Below, piece after piece: positions 26,509-35,816 of a stretch of DNA of 64,000 bases. The position numbers and the translations under genes are program-made. The DNA comes from UBA4971 sp029551185. Its GTDB lineage: Bacteria; Bacillota; SHA-98; UBA4971. Each line of letters begins with the position of its first letter. Position 1 is the stretch's first letter. The notes under the pieces are model-generated. The model was not told the origin of the DNA. It ran no database searches and saw nothing but the letters and a program-made list of their open reading frames with translations. The stretch covers positions 50,438 to 114,437 of the forward strand of contig DAOSZN010000004.1 of assembly GCA_035593725.1 (NCBI GenBank), written 5' to 3'.

Positions 26509-28451
26509 GAATCGGTGTGTTTATCTGCCACTGTGGCCTCAATATAGGTGGGGTTGTTGATATCCCTGAGATTTTGCAGACGCTCGCAGGCTATGATGGT
26601 CTCGAATATGTGACAGATTACCGGTACATGTGCTCTGACCCGGGTCAGCAGGTGATCAAGGACGCTATACGTGATAAGGGTCTTACAGGCGTAGTGATTG
26701 CTGCATGTTCCCCTGCTATGCATGAGTCCACTTTTAGGAGAACAGCTGAAGCCGCCGGCCTGAATCCGTTTAGGTGCGAGATAGCCAACATCCGTGAACA
26801 GTGCAGTTGGCCGCATAGGGATGAGCCGCGGAGAGCTACACAGAAAGCCTTGGAGATTATCAGGGCTTCTATGGAAAAAGTCAGGCAAAACGAAGAGCTG
26901 TCGCCTGTCTCCATCCCTGTTACCAGGCAGGCTTTGGTAATCGGTTGTGGTATCGCAGGGATGCAAGCTGCCTTAGATATAGCTGACGCCGGATATAAGG
27001 TTACGGTTGTGGAACGATTGCCTTACATAGGAGGGCATATGGCGCAGCTTTCAGAGACTTTCCCGACTCTGGATTGCTCCCAATGTATCCTGACACCGAA
27101 AGCTTCAGAAGTCGGGTCCCACCCGAACATAGACCTCTTTACAAACAGCGAAGTCCATGCGATATCGGGATATGTAGGCAACTTCAATGTGACGATAAGG
27201 AAAAAGGCATCCTATGTCAATTGGGACATATGTAATGGCTGTGGACTTTGTATGGAGAAGTGCCCCGAGAAGACAGAGTCCCACTTTGAATTAGGGCTTG
27301 CCACAACAAAGGCTATCTCCATTGCGTTTCCCCAGGCAGTGCCCAATAGGCCTGTGATAAACGCTGAAGTATGCAGGCACTTTACCAAGGGGAAATGCGG
27401 TGTTTGTGAAAAAGTGTGCCCTGTAGGGGCAATCGATTTTGAGCAGGAGGATACCTTCATTCACCGAGAAGCAGGGGCAATAATCGTCGCTACAGGCTAC
27501 GACCTTCATCCCAAGTCAAAAGTGGGGGAATATGGATACGGAGTGGTTAAGGACGTAATTGACGGGCTTGAATTTGAAAGGCTCAACTCGGCTTCAGGCC
27601 CGACTCAAGGCGAGATAAGACGTCCTTCCGATGGGAAGATACCTAAAGAGGTTGTATTTATCCAGTGTGTCGGGTCACGGGATCAGGAGGACGGGTACCC
27701 CTATTGCTCGAAGATCTGCTGTATGTATACGGCAAAGCATGCTCGTCTGTATAAGCATAAGGTTCCGGACGGGCAACCCTATGTGTTTTACATGGACATT
27801 CGAGCAGGAGGCAAAGGATACGAGGAATTCGTCCAGCGTGCGACTGAGGAAGATGGAGTTCTTTACCTCAGAGGCAGGGTGTCCAGGGTTTTTGAGGAAA
27901 ACGGCAAGATAGTGGTATTTGGCGTTGATACTCTCTCCAACAAGAAAGTGGAAATCCATGGGGACATGGTGGTCTTAGCTACTGCCATTATCCCATCCCA
28001 CGGCCAAACCGACCTTGCCAGGCTCCTTAAGATTTCCACTGACGAGTGGGGTTTCTTGTCTGAAGCCCATCCCAAGTTACGGCCGGTTGAAAGCCTTACC
28101 AGGGGGATTTACATCGCAGGGTGTGCTCAGGCGCCTAAGGATATTCCGGATTCGGTGACCCAGGCAAGCTCCGCTGCAGCGAAGGTACTGGCCCTCTTCT
28201 CATCTGACACACTTTCCCATACACCTGAAATCGCAGTTGTTGATGAGGAATTATGCCGAGGTTGTGGGGTGTGTATTGAGGTCTGCGCTTATGACGCAAG
28301 GACCCTTGACATACGGCGCAGAGTGGCTGTGGTGAACGAAGTCCTCTGTGAGGGGTGCGGTGCATGTCAGGTCGCTTGCCCAAGCGGTGCCACATACCAG
28401 AGGAATATGGGTTTAGCCCAGGTAATGTCCATGATAGACGCTGTGATATAA
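26505..28451 (+). CDS. hdrA: Heterodisulfide reductase subunit A-like flavoprotein
   Basis: 648 residues with the full HdrA plan: an N-terminal domain with ICHCG and IREQC cysteines, an FAD-binding fold (GCGIAGMQAALDIADAGYKV near residue 146), a cysteine motif DCSQCILTPK, an inserted ferredoxin domain (CNGCGLCMEKCP, CGVCEKVCP), the second half of the FAD fold, and a C-terminal ferredoxin domain (CRGCGVCIEVC, CEGCGACQVACP). The FAD of HdrA is the site of electron bifurcation in methanogen complexes. Translation is coupled to hdrB. Likely core of a soluble Hdr complex with neighbouring HdrB, HdrC, MvhD and FrhB-like proteins. Confidence 0.94.
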   Translation: MRIGVFICHCGLNIGGVVDIPEILQTLAGYDGLEYVTDYRYMCSDPGQQVIKDAIRDKGLTGVVIAACSPAMHESTFRRTAEAAGLNPFRCEIANIREQCSWPHRDEPRRATQKALEIIRASMEKVRQNEELSPVSIPVTRQALVIGCGIAGMQAALDIADAGYKVTVVERLPYIGGHMAQLSETFPTLDCSQCILTPKASEVGSHPNIDLFTNSEVHAISGYVGNFNVTIRKKASYVNWDICNGCGLCMEKCPEKTESHFELGLATTKAISIAFPQAVPNRPVINAEVCRHFTKGKCGVCEKVCPVGAIDFEQEDTFIHREAGAIIVATGYDLHPKSKVGEYGYGVVKDVIDGLEFERLNSASGPTQGEIRRPSDGKIPKEVVFIQCVGSRDQEDGYPYCSKICCMYTAKHARLYKHKVPDGQPYVFYMDIRAGGKGYEEFVQRATEEDGVLYLRGRVSRVFEENGKIVVFGVDTLSNKKVEIHGDMVVLATAIIPSHGQTDLARLLKISTDEWGFLSEAHPKLRPVESLTRGIYIAGCAQAPKDIPDSVTQASSAAAKVLALFSSDTLSHTPEIAVVDEELCRGCGVCIEVCAYDARTLDIRRRVAVVNEVLCEGCGACQVACPSGATYQRNMGLAQVMSMIDAVI

Positions 28452-28480
28452 CCTGCTCGAGCAAGGGTGTGAGCTGAGTT

Positions 28481-31400
28481 ATGCTGGAAGTGGGACGCAA
28501 AGGTAGTGATAGTGCTGTATTGGTTGTGGGAGGCGGAATAGCCGGGATGCATGCCTCGCTGATATTGGCTGAGGCAGGGGTCAAGGTGTTCCTTGTAGAT
28601 TCATCCCCTACATGCGGCGGGCTGTTCTCCCTCTTGGACAGGACATTCCCGACTGCGAGCTGCGCGGTCTGCCGGATGGCCATCAGTGAGCAGGCATACT
28701 GCCCGATGATAGAGGTTTTTCGGCATCCTTTGATAACCCTTATGACTGATAGTTGCATCAAGAGCGTGCAAGGCCAAAGAGGAGATTTTACCGTTACCGT
28801 AACGCAAAAAGGCGAGCATATTATCAGGGCGCTTTGTGATTCTTGTGGCAAGTGTGAAGCTGTCTGCCCAATCAATGTAGACGTGGCATCTCATACCGGC
28901 ATGCTTCCCCATAAAGCTATATACCGCCCGGGCCATCGGAGCCTTCCCGGTGTGTTTGCTCTGGATGAGGAATTCTGTGACAGATGCGGAAAATGTCAAG
29001 CCGTATGCCCTAGGAATGCTGTCGATCTTGACGCTAAACCTCGTGATGTTGAGGTTCGAGCGACTGCAATCATTGCGAGCCCGGGTCTTGGTCATTATGA
29101 TCCCATGACCCGCGTGGAGTATGGATATGGCAGGACAAAAAATGTTATCACTTGTCTCGAGCTGGAAAGGCTAATCAGTCCGCAAGGCCCGACCGGGGGC
29201 AGGTTAATTCGTCCTTCTGACCGTAGAATTCCACAAAGAATAGCTTTTGTCCAATGTGTAGGCTCTCGTGACAGGGCGGGCAAGACTCAGTATTGTTCAG
29301 CCGTGTGCTGCATGTACGCGGTTAAAGACGCCATGAGACTTAAGGAGCTGATGCCTGACGCAGTTGTAAAGGTGTTCTATATTGATATAAGAGCGTGTGG
29401 GAAAGGGTTCGAGGAGTACTATGAAAAAGCCAGGGGCTTAGGTGTGGAGTTTGTGCAGTCGAGGGTCTCCTCAATCGAGCCTGGGGATGACCACGTGTAT
29501 ATCCCGGTGGAGACCGGCGGAACAGTGTTAATTGAGGAATTTGATTTGGCAGTTCTTTCCACAGGCTTTTCTCCGCCTGAGGGAATAGACGAATTGTCAC
29601 AGGCTTTAGGGATTGAGAAGGGACTGTTTGGGTATCTTGGTTCTGATGTCACCGGGCTTTCTCCGGTTACCACAGGGAAAGAGGGAATATACGTATGCGG
29701 TGCAGCAGTTGAGCCGCAGGATATTCCCACTGCAATCATGTGGTCCGGGGCATGCGCTTTTCACGCCTTGAAAGATGCAGTCAGGGCTTTGCCGAAGCCA
29801 ATGCCGGAACCCCTTGAACTTCTAGGCAAAGAGACGGTAGAGCGAGATGCCGAAAGAATCGGGGTTTTCGTGTGCAGGTGCGGCGTTTCCATGGATTCCC
29901 TGGATATTGGGAAGATTGTTGAATGGGCAAAAGAACAAGACCAGGTCGTAAGTGCACTTGAGATCCCGGATATGTGTACGCAGTCAGGCATTGAAAGCCT
30001 CAAGGCTTGCATTCAGCAGGATAGGATAGAAAACGTGGTACTGGCTGCATGTTCACCGAGAGATGCAGCCTTAGCCTTTGAGGATAAGCTCAAAGAGGTC
30101 GGAATAGAGAAAGGGCTCATGGAGGTAGCCAACATCCGTGAGCAATGCGCCTGGGTGCATAGGGACGATGCTCTTGCAACTGAAAAAGCCTTGGATCTTT
30201 TGGCAATATCAATAGAGCAAGCGAGGCACGGGAAGCCGCTTGCTAAAAGGACACGGCCTGTCTTGGAAGGCGCATTGGTGGTCGGCGGGGGGATTGCAGG
30301 AATGCGGGCTGCCAAGGCTTTGGCCGAGTTAGGACATAGAGTGCACCTGGTTGAGAAAGAGCCGGTCCTCGGGGGCAGGGCCGGATCCATGGCCCGTTCC
30401 CTTTCGGGTATGGATGTTAAGGCGCTCGTTAGTGCGCTGAAAAGAGAAGTTAGCCAAGATCCGCTTATTGAAGTGCATGTGTCGTCTAAGGTCTCTCACA
30501 TATCCCGTGTTGACGGTGGATTTCGGGTAAGGATTGAAAACGAGGAGGCCGGCTCAAAGAGTCTTGGAGCGGCCATTACGTGCGGAGCGGTTATCCTGGC
30601 TACCGGCGGTAATGAGGCGGAAGTTCCAAAAACATTTAAACACGGGATCATGAAAGAGGTTGTCACGCAAACAGAGTTTGAGGCCTGCCTGAATCAGGCC
30701 GGGTTTATCTTTAAAGATTTCGAAAACCACATAAGAAGTGTTGTAATGATACAGTGCGCCGGCTCCCGTAATGAGGAAAAGCCTTATTGCAGCCGAGTTT
30801 GCTGCTTGCAGGCTTTAAAGAACGCGATTTCCGTAAAGACTCATCGTCCTGAAACAGAAGTATATGTCCTGTACCGGGACATCAGAGCTTCAGGGTTCAG
30901 TGAGCTTTTCTACGAGCAGGCCAGGGATATGGGTGTGGTATTCATAAGGTACCCTGAGGATGCCGTGCCGGAAGTCTTGCCCGGTGATGATGGACAGTCT
31001 GTTGTGGTAGAAACCTATGATGAAGGTCTTGGCGAATTCCTTTGCATTCCCGCTGATATTGTGGTTTTGTCCGTCGGAGTTGAAGGGTCCGGTGATCCTG
31101 ATTTGGCTTTTGCATTAGGGATAGATTGCGACCCGCATGGCTTTTACACTGAGGCCAATATAAAAGCACGGCCTACGGACTTTCTTGCTCCCGGAGTATA
31201 TATGTGCGGAACCGCAAGAGCCCCGATTCCGGTCAGAGAGGTTTTGATTTCCGCGGAGGCAGCCGCAGCGAGGGCAGCGGTCAGGCTGGAGAGGGGAGAG
31301 GAACACTCCAAAGAGAATACATCAACTGTAAGAACGAGGCTTTGCAGGGGATGCGGGGTCTGTGTAGAGGTGTGTCCATATGACGCCAGATCCCTTGATG

Positions 31401-31543
31401 AGGAGTCACGTGTTGCAGTTGTTGACGAGTTTAGGTGTCAAGGTTGCGGAGCTTGTCAGGTGGCTTGTCCGGGAGGGGCTACAGCGCATCTTGGGTTTGA
31501 GGCGAAGAAACTCATGTCCGCGCTGGATGCAGCGTTTTCGTGA
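28481..31543 (+). CDS. Double HdrA fusion protein
   Basis: At 1020 residues this is about one and a half times a normal HdrA and reads as two HdrA units in tandem. Unit 1 (about 1-455) lacks the N-terminal domain and starts at the FAD fold (VVGGGIAGMHASLILAEAGV), with an inserted ferredoxin domain (CDSCGKCEAVCP, CDRCGKCQAVCP). Unit 2 (about 465-1020) begins with its own N-terminal domain (GVFVCRCG, IREQCAW), has a second FAD fold (VVGGGIAGMRAAKALAELGH) without the inserted ferredoxin, and ends in a ferredoxin domain (CRGCGVCVEVCP, CQGCGACQVACP). Two FADs would be bound. It probably joins the preceding HdrA in one complex. Confidence 0.9.
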   Translation: MLEVGRKGSDSAVLVVGGGIAGMHASLILAEAGVKVFLVDSSPTCGGLFSLLDRTFPTASCAVCRMAISEQAYCPMIEVFRHPLITLMTDSCIKSVQGQRGDFTVTVTQKGEHIIRALCDSCGKCEAVCPINVDVASHTGMLPHKAIYRPGHRSLPGVFALDEEFCDRCGKCQAVCPRNAVDLDAKPRDVEVRATAIIASPGLGHYDPMTRVEYGYGRTKNVITCLELERLISPQGPTGGRLIRPSDRRIPQRIAFVQCVGSRDRAGKTQYCSAVCCMYAVKDAMRLKELMPDAVVKVFYIDIRACGKGFEEYYEKARGLGVEFVQSRVSSIEPGDDHVYIPVETGGTVLIEEFDLAVLSTGFSPPEGIDELSQALGIEKGLFGYLGSDVTGLSPVTTGKEGIYVCGAAVEPQDIPTAIMWSGACAFHALKDAVRALPKPMPEPLELLGKETVERDAERIGVFVCRCGVSMDSLDIGKIVEWAKEQDQVVSALEIPDMCTQSGIESLKACIQQDRIENVVLAACSPRDAALAFEDKLKEVGIEKGLMEVANIREQCAWVHRDDALATEKALDLLAISIEQARHGKPLAKRTRPVLEGALVVGGGIAGMRAAKALAELGHRVHLVEKEPVLGGRAGSMARSLSGMDVKALVSALKREVSQDPLIEVHVSSKVSHISRVDGGFRVRIENEEAGSKSLGAAITCGAVILATGGNEAEVPKTFKHGIMKEVVTQTEFEACLNQAGFIFKDFENHIRSVVMIQCAGSRNEEKPYCSRVCCLQALKNAISVKTHRPETEVYVLYRDIRASGFSELFYEQARDMGVVFIRYPEDAVPEVLPGDDGQSVVVETYDEGLGEFLCIPADIVVLSVGVEGSGDPDLAFALGIDCDPHGFYTEANIKARPTDFLAPGVYMCGTARAPIPVREVLISAEAAAARAAVRLERGEEHSKENTSTVRTRLCRGCGVCVEVCPYDARSLDEESRVAVVDEFRCQGCGACQVACPGGATAHLGFEAKKLMSALDAAFS

Positions 31544-31583
31544 TGTGGGAGGGTAGGCTCCTCCCTGAAGAGGGGGAAAGAAG

Positions 31584-32015
31584 ATGGAGGCTGCCGTAGA
31601 TTTTGAGCCGAAAATTGTTGCGTTTCTATGCAATTGGTGTACCTATACCGGCGCTGATCTTGCGGGGGTATCAAGGATTCAGTACCCTTCAAATATCCGC
31701 CCGATCAGGGTCATGTGCTCAGGCTCAGTAGATCCTATGTATATTCTCAAAGCATTGCTGGACGGAGCTGACGGTGTCTTGGTCGGCGGATGCCATGCAG
31801 GTGACTGTCATTATGTGAACGGCAATTACAAGGCCAGGAGGCGTTTGGCGGTTTTACAGGAGGTCCTGGACGAATCAGGTATCGGATGCGACAGGGTGTG
31901 GTTCAGGTTTATCAGCGCAAGTGAAGGTGCATTGTTTGCAGAAACCGTCCACGAGATGGTGGATTCTCTAAAAAGGCTGGGTCCCAATCCTTTGAAGGCT
32001 ATATGGTTTGCGTGA
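31584..32015 (+). CDS. mvhD: MvhD-like hydrogenase/Hdr iron-sulfur subunit
   Basis: 143 residues of the MvhD (FlpD) family, which carries a [2Fe-2S] cluster and hands electrons to HdrA. Conserved cysteines are in AFLCNWCTY, RVMCSGSVDP, and GGCHAGDCHY. In many bacteria MvhD pairs HdrA with an oxidoreductase other than hydrogenase. Here no MvhA/G hydrogenase is near; the adjacent FrhB-like gene is the likely partner. ATG behind GGGGGAAAG. Confidence 0.92.
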   Translation: MEAAVDFEPKIVAFLCNWCTYTGADLAGVSRIQYPSNIRPIRVMCSGSVDPMYILKALLDGADGVLVGGCHAGDCHYVNGNYKARRRLAVLQEVLDESGIGCDRVWFRFISASEGALFAETVHEMVDSLKRLGPNPLKAIWFA

Positions 32016-32042
32016 AAGCGGTCCGGATGACCAGATCGGGGT

Positions 32043-33149
32043 GTGACTGTAATCATGAATAACCTGGTAATCCCTGTTGGAGAAGAAGGCAGGACCCGGG
32101 CGCTCAACGAAGTCCTTGGGAAGCTGCTTGAGCTTGGCGTAGTGGACGCTATGATGGTCCCGACAATGGTGACACCGGGAGTCATTACGTATTTATTAGC
32201 CCGCGACCCTGAATTTGCAAGGAGCAAGGCTGAGCCGTTCGCCCCTGTTATGCCGGTTAACGGGGCTTCTTTCGTAGCGAAAGTTGTTTCGAAAAAGCCC
32301 AAAGGCAAAGTTTGTGCGCTTCTTAAGCCCTGTGAGGTCAGAGCCCTTACCGAGCTTGTAAAACTCAAGCAAGCTGAAGCTGACAATCTGCTTGTAATCG
32401 GTATTGACTGCCTTGGGACAGTTGCGAGAGGGGAATATGAGAAGGCGTATCCTGATGTTGACAGGCTTTCCGTTCGTGAAGCGTGCAAGGTTTGTCTCAA
32501 CCCTGATCCGCCTGACACCGCTTTTGCCGGTATTAACATAGGTTACATAGGCTTGGACGACGGCCGCTGCTTACTGGCTTCCCTGTCCCCGGACCTTGAC
32601 GACAGAATAAGGGGAGTCATCGAGGAGCTTGGATTTGAAAAAGGGGACGGTTTGGCGGATCAGCGCCAGGCAGCTCTTGCTGTTCTTAAGGAAGAGCGGG
32701 GCAACTCTTACGAGGAATTCCTACGTAAGACCCATGCCGAGCAAGACGACGGGGGAGTTTGCGGTATTGCAAAGCTCTTGGCAGCATGCGTAGGTTGCCG
32801 CAATTGCAGGGTTGCATGTCCGGTTTGTTATTGTAGGGAGTGTATTTTTGACGGGGATGTCTTCGAGTATGAGACAAGGCAACTCTTGGAAAGGGCAGAA
32901 AAGAAAGGCGGCCTCAAGATTCCAGGGGAGACCCTTCTCTATCATCTGACACGCATGAATCACATGTCGTTGTCTTGCGTGGCGTGTGGCATGTGTGAAG
33001 AAGCATGTCCTGTGGACATCAGGCTTTTCCCGTTATTTGCCCGGATTGCCAGGAGAACCCAAGGGATCATGGAGTATACCCCTGGTAGGAGTCCGGAGGA
33101 TCCGCTTCCTTTTACGACTTTTAGAGAAGACGAACTTGAACCCAGGTAG
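32043..33149 (+). CDS. FrhB/FdhB-like flavin iron-sulfur oxidoreductase subunit
   Basis: 368 residues related to the coenzyme F420-reducing hydrogenase/formate dehydrogenase beta subunit family, which binds FAD and exchanges electrons with a soluble carrier. The N-terminal part contains GKVCALLKPCEVRALTELVK and the C-terminal part carries ferredoxin motifs CVGCRNCRVACP and CVACGMCEEACP. Additional cysteines VCYCRECIF lie between. The carrier in this bacterium (F420, NAD(P)H through another protein, or an electron-transfer partner) cannot be told. Start GTG 32043 or ATG 32055, both in frame. Confidence 0.82.
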   Translation: MTVIMNNLVIPVGEEGRTRALNEVLGKLLELGVVDAMMVPTMVTPGVITYLLARDPEFARSKAEPFAPVMPVNGASFVAKVVSKKPKGKVCALLKPCEVRALTELVKLKQAEADNLLVIGIDCLGTVARGEYEKAYPDVDRLSVREACKVCLNPDPPDTAFAGINIGYIGLDDGRCLLASLSPDLDDRIRGVIEELGFEKGDGLADQRQAALAVLKEERGNSYEEFLRKTHAEQDDGGVCGIAKLLAACVGCRNCRVACPVCYCRECIFDGDVFEYETRQLLERAEKKGGLKIPGETLLYHLTRMNHMSLSCVACGMCEEACPVDIRLFPLFARIARRTQGIMEYTPGRSPEDPLPFTTFREDELEPR

Positions 33150-33163
33150 AGGGGGTGAGGGGG

Positions 33164-33844
33164 ATGGAACAAGCGAAAGTCAGAATCTTCATTATGGGGA
33201 AGGCTTACGAGGTTCCGAAAGGCCTTACAATAATGAAAGCTATGGAATATGCAGGTTATCAGTTTATCAGGGGTTGCGGATGTCGGGGAGGGTTCTGCGG
33301 GGCATGTGGCACAGTCTACCGGATGCCTGATGACTACAGGCTCAAAGTGGGGCTGGCATGTCAGACAGTGGTGGCTGACGGCATGTACCTTACTCAAATA
33401 CCTGTCTTTCCTGCGAATAAAGCAGTATATGACGTGGAGAAGCTTCGTCCTGTCTTAGGCGATATGTTGAAACTGTATCCTGAGCTTACAAGGTGTTTAG
33501 GATGCAATACCTGCACCAAGGCATGCCCCCAAGACCTGGATGTTATGAATTATATGGCAGCCGCAATGCGAGGGGACATTGCCAGAGTTGCAGATATGTC
33601 TTTTGACTGCCTAATGTGCGGTCTGTGTGCAGTGCGCTGCCCGGCAGAAACTGTCCAGTATAACATCGCAATTCTTGCAAGGAGAATCTATGGGCGGCAC
33701 GTGGCGCCGAGAGCCGCGCATCTGGCTTCTCGCGTCGAGGAACTCTTAGATGGGGCATTTGACCTGCGTCTCGACGAACTGACAAAGCTCACCAGGGCAG
33801 AGCTTGAAGCCCTCTACAACGAGAGGGACATCGAGCCTGAGTAG
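33164..33844 (+). CDS. Fumarate reductase/succinate dehydrogenase-like iron-sulfur subunit
   Basis: 226 residues. The N-terminal ferredoxin-like domain has CGCRGGFCGACG and a later LACQTV cysteine, suiting a [2Fe-2S] cluster; the helical domain has CLGCNTCTKACP and CLMCGLCAVRCP for two [4Fe-4S] clusters. This is the SdhB/FrdB/TfrB-N plan, with two cubanes instead of one cubane and a 3Fe cluster. The CCG domains found at the C-terminus of methanogen TfrB are absent; the separate HdrB could supply that role. ATG at 33164 has GAGGGGGTGAGG upstream. The flavoprotein gene follows at once. Confidence 0.85.
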   Translation: MEQAKVRIFIMGKAYEVPKGLTIMKAMEYAGYQFIRGCGCRGGFCGACGTVYRMPDDYRLKVGLACQTVVADGMYLTQIPVFPANKAVYDVEKLRPVLGDMLKLYPELTRCLGCNTCTKACPQDLDVMNYMAAAMRGDIARVADMSFDCLMCGLCAVRCPAETVQYNIAILARRIYGRHVAPRAAHLASRVEELLDGAFDLRLDELTKLTRAELEALYNERDIEPE

Positions 33845-33851
33845 GGAGGGG

Positions 33852-35489
33852 ATGAATGTGTCTTATACCCCGAAAATGAACGAGTCCATCCAGGCTGTGG
33901 AAGCTACGAGGCAGAGACGGTATGCTGAAAGGCATCTGCGACTCAGTCCCGAAGAGAAACAAAGGCTTCTTAAAGAATTTCATCCTGACTTCCGTCCTGA
34001 TACCATGCGTCCTATAAAGGTCGGTGTTTCCAAGGGATCAGTCATGCCGCATGAGCTTGTGGACGTCTTGGAGTCTCGGAGCAGGTTGGACCCGGATATA
34101 TTTCCTTTGGACAAGATAGATTACGATGTTGACGTGCTGGTTATAGGCGGAGGGGGCGCAGGCGCGTCTACAGCACTTATGGCCCATGCTGCCGGGGCAG
34201 ACGTTTTGCTGGTGACGAAGCTAAGACTTGGCGATGCAAACACCATGATGGCTCAAGGTGGGATTCAGGCTGCAGACAAAGCCAATGATTCACCTGCCTT
34301 GCATTACCTTGACGTAATGGGCGGAGGGGGTTTCGTAAACAAACCGGAGCTTGTAAAGGCTCTTGTCTATGACGCTCCATTGGCGATAAAGTGGCTTGAA
34401 GACTTAGGGTGCATGTTCGACAAGGAGCCTGACGGGACCATGATCACCCAACATGGCGGCGGTACTTGTAGGAAACGCATGCATGCAGCCAGAGACTATT
34501 CGGGCGCAGAGATCATGCGCACCTTGAGAGACGAGGTGAGAAACAGGGGAATCCCTGTACTCGAATTCTCCCCTGCTGTAGAGCTCTTGTCTGACGGAGA
34601 AGGCACATGCCGAGGGGCAGTCATTATGAATCTGGAAACCAAAGAGTTTTTTGTGGTCCGCGCGAAGACTGTTGTAGTTTCCACAGGGGGGTTCGGGAGG
34701 CTCCATATTGACGACTTTCCAACCACCAACCACTATGGAGCGACTGCAGACGGATTGGTCATGACTTATCGATTAGGAGGACGCCTGGTATTCCTTGACG
34801 CGACCCAGTTCCATCCTACCGGTGCTGCATACCCTGAACAGATTGTCGGTCTTCTTATTACCGAGAAGGTACGAAGTCTTGGGGCACAATTGGTTAATGT
34901 GTATGGCGAGCAGTTTGTGTACCCTTTGGAGACGAGGGACGCAGTTTCCAGCGCGATAATTCGTGAGTGTCTGGAGAGGGAAAAGGGAATTGTCACAGAA
35001 ACAGGCCAGCCCGGGGTATGGTTGGATTCTCCTATGATAGAACAGATTCACGGGGAGGGTACAATCCTAAGATCCTTGCCGGCCATGTATCGCCAGTATG
35101 CAAGGTTCGATATTGATATGAGAAAAACGCCTATTCTAGTATTCCCTACACTACATTATCAAAACGGCGGGGTCGACATAAGGGATGATACAAGCGTGAC
35201 CACAGTGGAGAATTTGTTTGTGGCAGGTGAGACTTCCGGCGGAGTCCATGGGAGAAACCGACTCATGGGAAATTCTCTCCTCGATGTTGTGGTGTTTGGT
35301 AGACGGGCAGGTATGGCTGCTGCGGAGAAAGCACGGCATGTGAAGCCCGGAGCCCTTTCCCTTGCTCATGTATCCAGATATCATAAGGAATTGGATGACG
35401 CAGGAATTACGAAAGATAAGGTTTCACCTATCCTCTTGCCTCCTTATGCGCGTTATCAATCTGTTCCCGGTGCTGATCCGGCAGTTTGA
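33852..35489 (+). CDS. Fumarate reductase-like flavoprotein subunit
   Basis: 545 residues of the FrdA/SdhA/NadB flavoprotein family. After an N-terminal extension of about 90 residues comes the FAD-binding loop IGGGGAGASTALMAHAAGAD, then ANTMMAQGGI, HGGGTCRKRMHA, FHPTGAAYPE and the C-terminal signature GGVHGRNRLMGNSLLD. The residue that forms the covalent FAD bond in membrane Frd/Sdh (His before TxxAQGG) is asparagine here, so FAD is probably non-covalent. No membrane anchor genes are present, implying a soluble enzyme fed by the Hdr complex. ATG at 33852 behind AGGGAGGGG. L-aspartate oxidase is the main alternative but context favours fumarate/succinate. Confidence 0.85.
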   Translation: MNVSYTPKMNESIQAVEATRQRRYAERHLRLSPEEKQRLLKEFHPDFRPDTMRPIKVGVSKGSVMPHELVDVLESRSRLDPDIFPLDKIDYDVDVLVIGGGGAGASTALMAHAAGADVLLVTKLRLGDANTMMAQGGIQAADKANDSPALHYLDVMGGGGFVNKPELVKALVYDAPLAIKWLEDLGCMFDKEPDGTMITQHGGGTCRKRMHAARDYSGAEIMRTLRDEVRNRGIPVLEFSPAVELLSDGEGTCRGAVIMNLETKEFFVVRAKTVVVSTGGFGRLHIDDFPTTNHYGATADGLVMTYRLGGRLVFLDATQFHPTGAAYPEQIVGLLITEKVRSLGAQLVNVYGEQFVYPLETRDAVSSAIIRECLEREKGIVTETGQPGVWLDSPMIEQIHGEGTILRSLPAMYRQYARFDIDMRKTPILVFPTLHYQNGGVDIRDDTSVTTVENLFVAGETSGGVHGRNRLMGNSLLDVVVFGRRAGMAAAEKARHVKPGALSLAHVSRYHKELDDAGITKDKVSPILLPPYARYQSVPGADPAV

Positions 35490-35531
35490 TATAAGTATTC
35501 CTTAATCATGAAACAAAGGTGGCGAGTGTCA

Positions 35532-35816
35532 ATGCAGAAGTCCGGTAATACCTGTCGGGCTATGGTTGAAAACGGCCGGCCGGTGATTATCAACGACAAA
35601 TGGTGCAAGGGATGCGATATTTGCGTCTCATTCTGTCCGAAGAACGTCTTGGAGAGGCCGGAGGGTGGAAAGGCACGTGTTGCACGCGCAGAAGACTGCA
35701 CAAGGTGCGGGATTTGCGAGATCATGTGTCCTGACTTAGCTATCCAAGTAGTGCCTGCCAATGACAAGAAGAAAGAGATATCCGGCACCCAGGGAGGTAG
35801 TGTTGATGCGAAGTGA
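35532..35816 (+). CDS. korD: 2-oxoglutarate:ferredoxin oxidoreductase, ferredoxin (delta) subunit
   Basis: 94 residues with two [4Fe-4S] motifs, CKGCDICVSFCPKNVL and CTRCGICEIMCPDLAI, the usual KorD/VorD pattern. It carries electrons from the catalytic subunits to ferredoxin. ATG at 35532 has AGGTGG 9 bases upstream. The end overlaps korA by 11 bases, and the gene order korDABC is standard. Confidence 0.9.
   Translation: MQKSGNTCRAMVENGRPVIINDKWCKGCDICVSFCPKNVLERPEGGKARVARAEDCTRCGICEIMCPDLAIQVVPANDKKKEISGTQGGSVDAK

Noticed and set aside
28135..28875. Long minus-strand open frame across the end of hdrA and start of the HdrA fusion
   Set aside because: It is antisense to two certain genes, has low-complexity content and no ribosome site.
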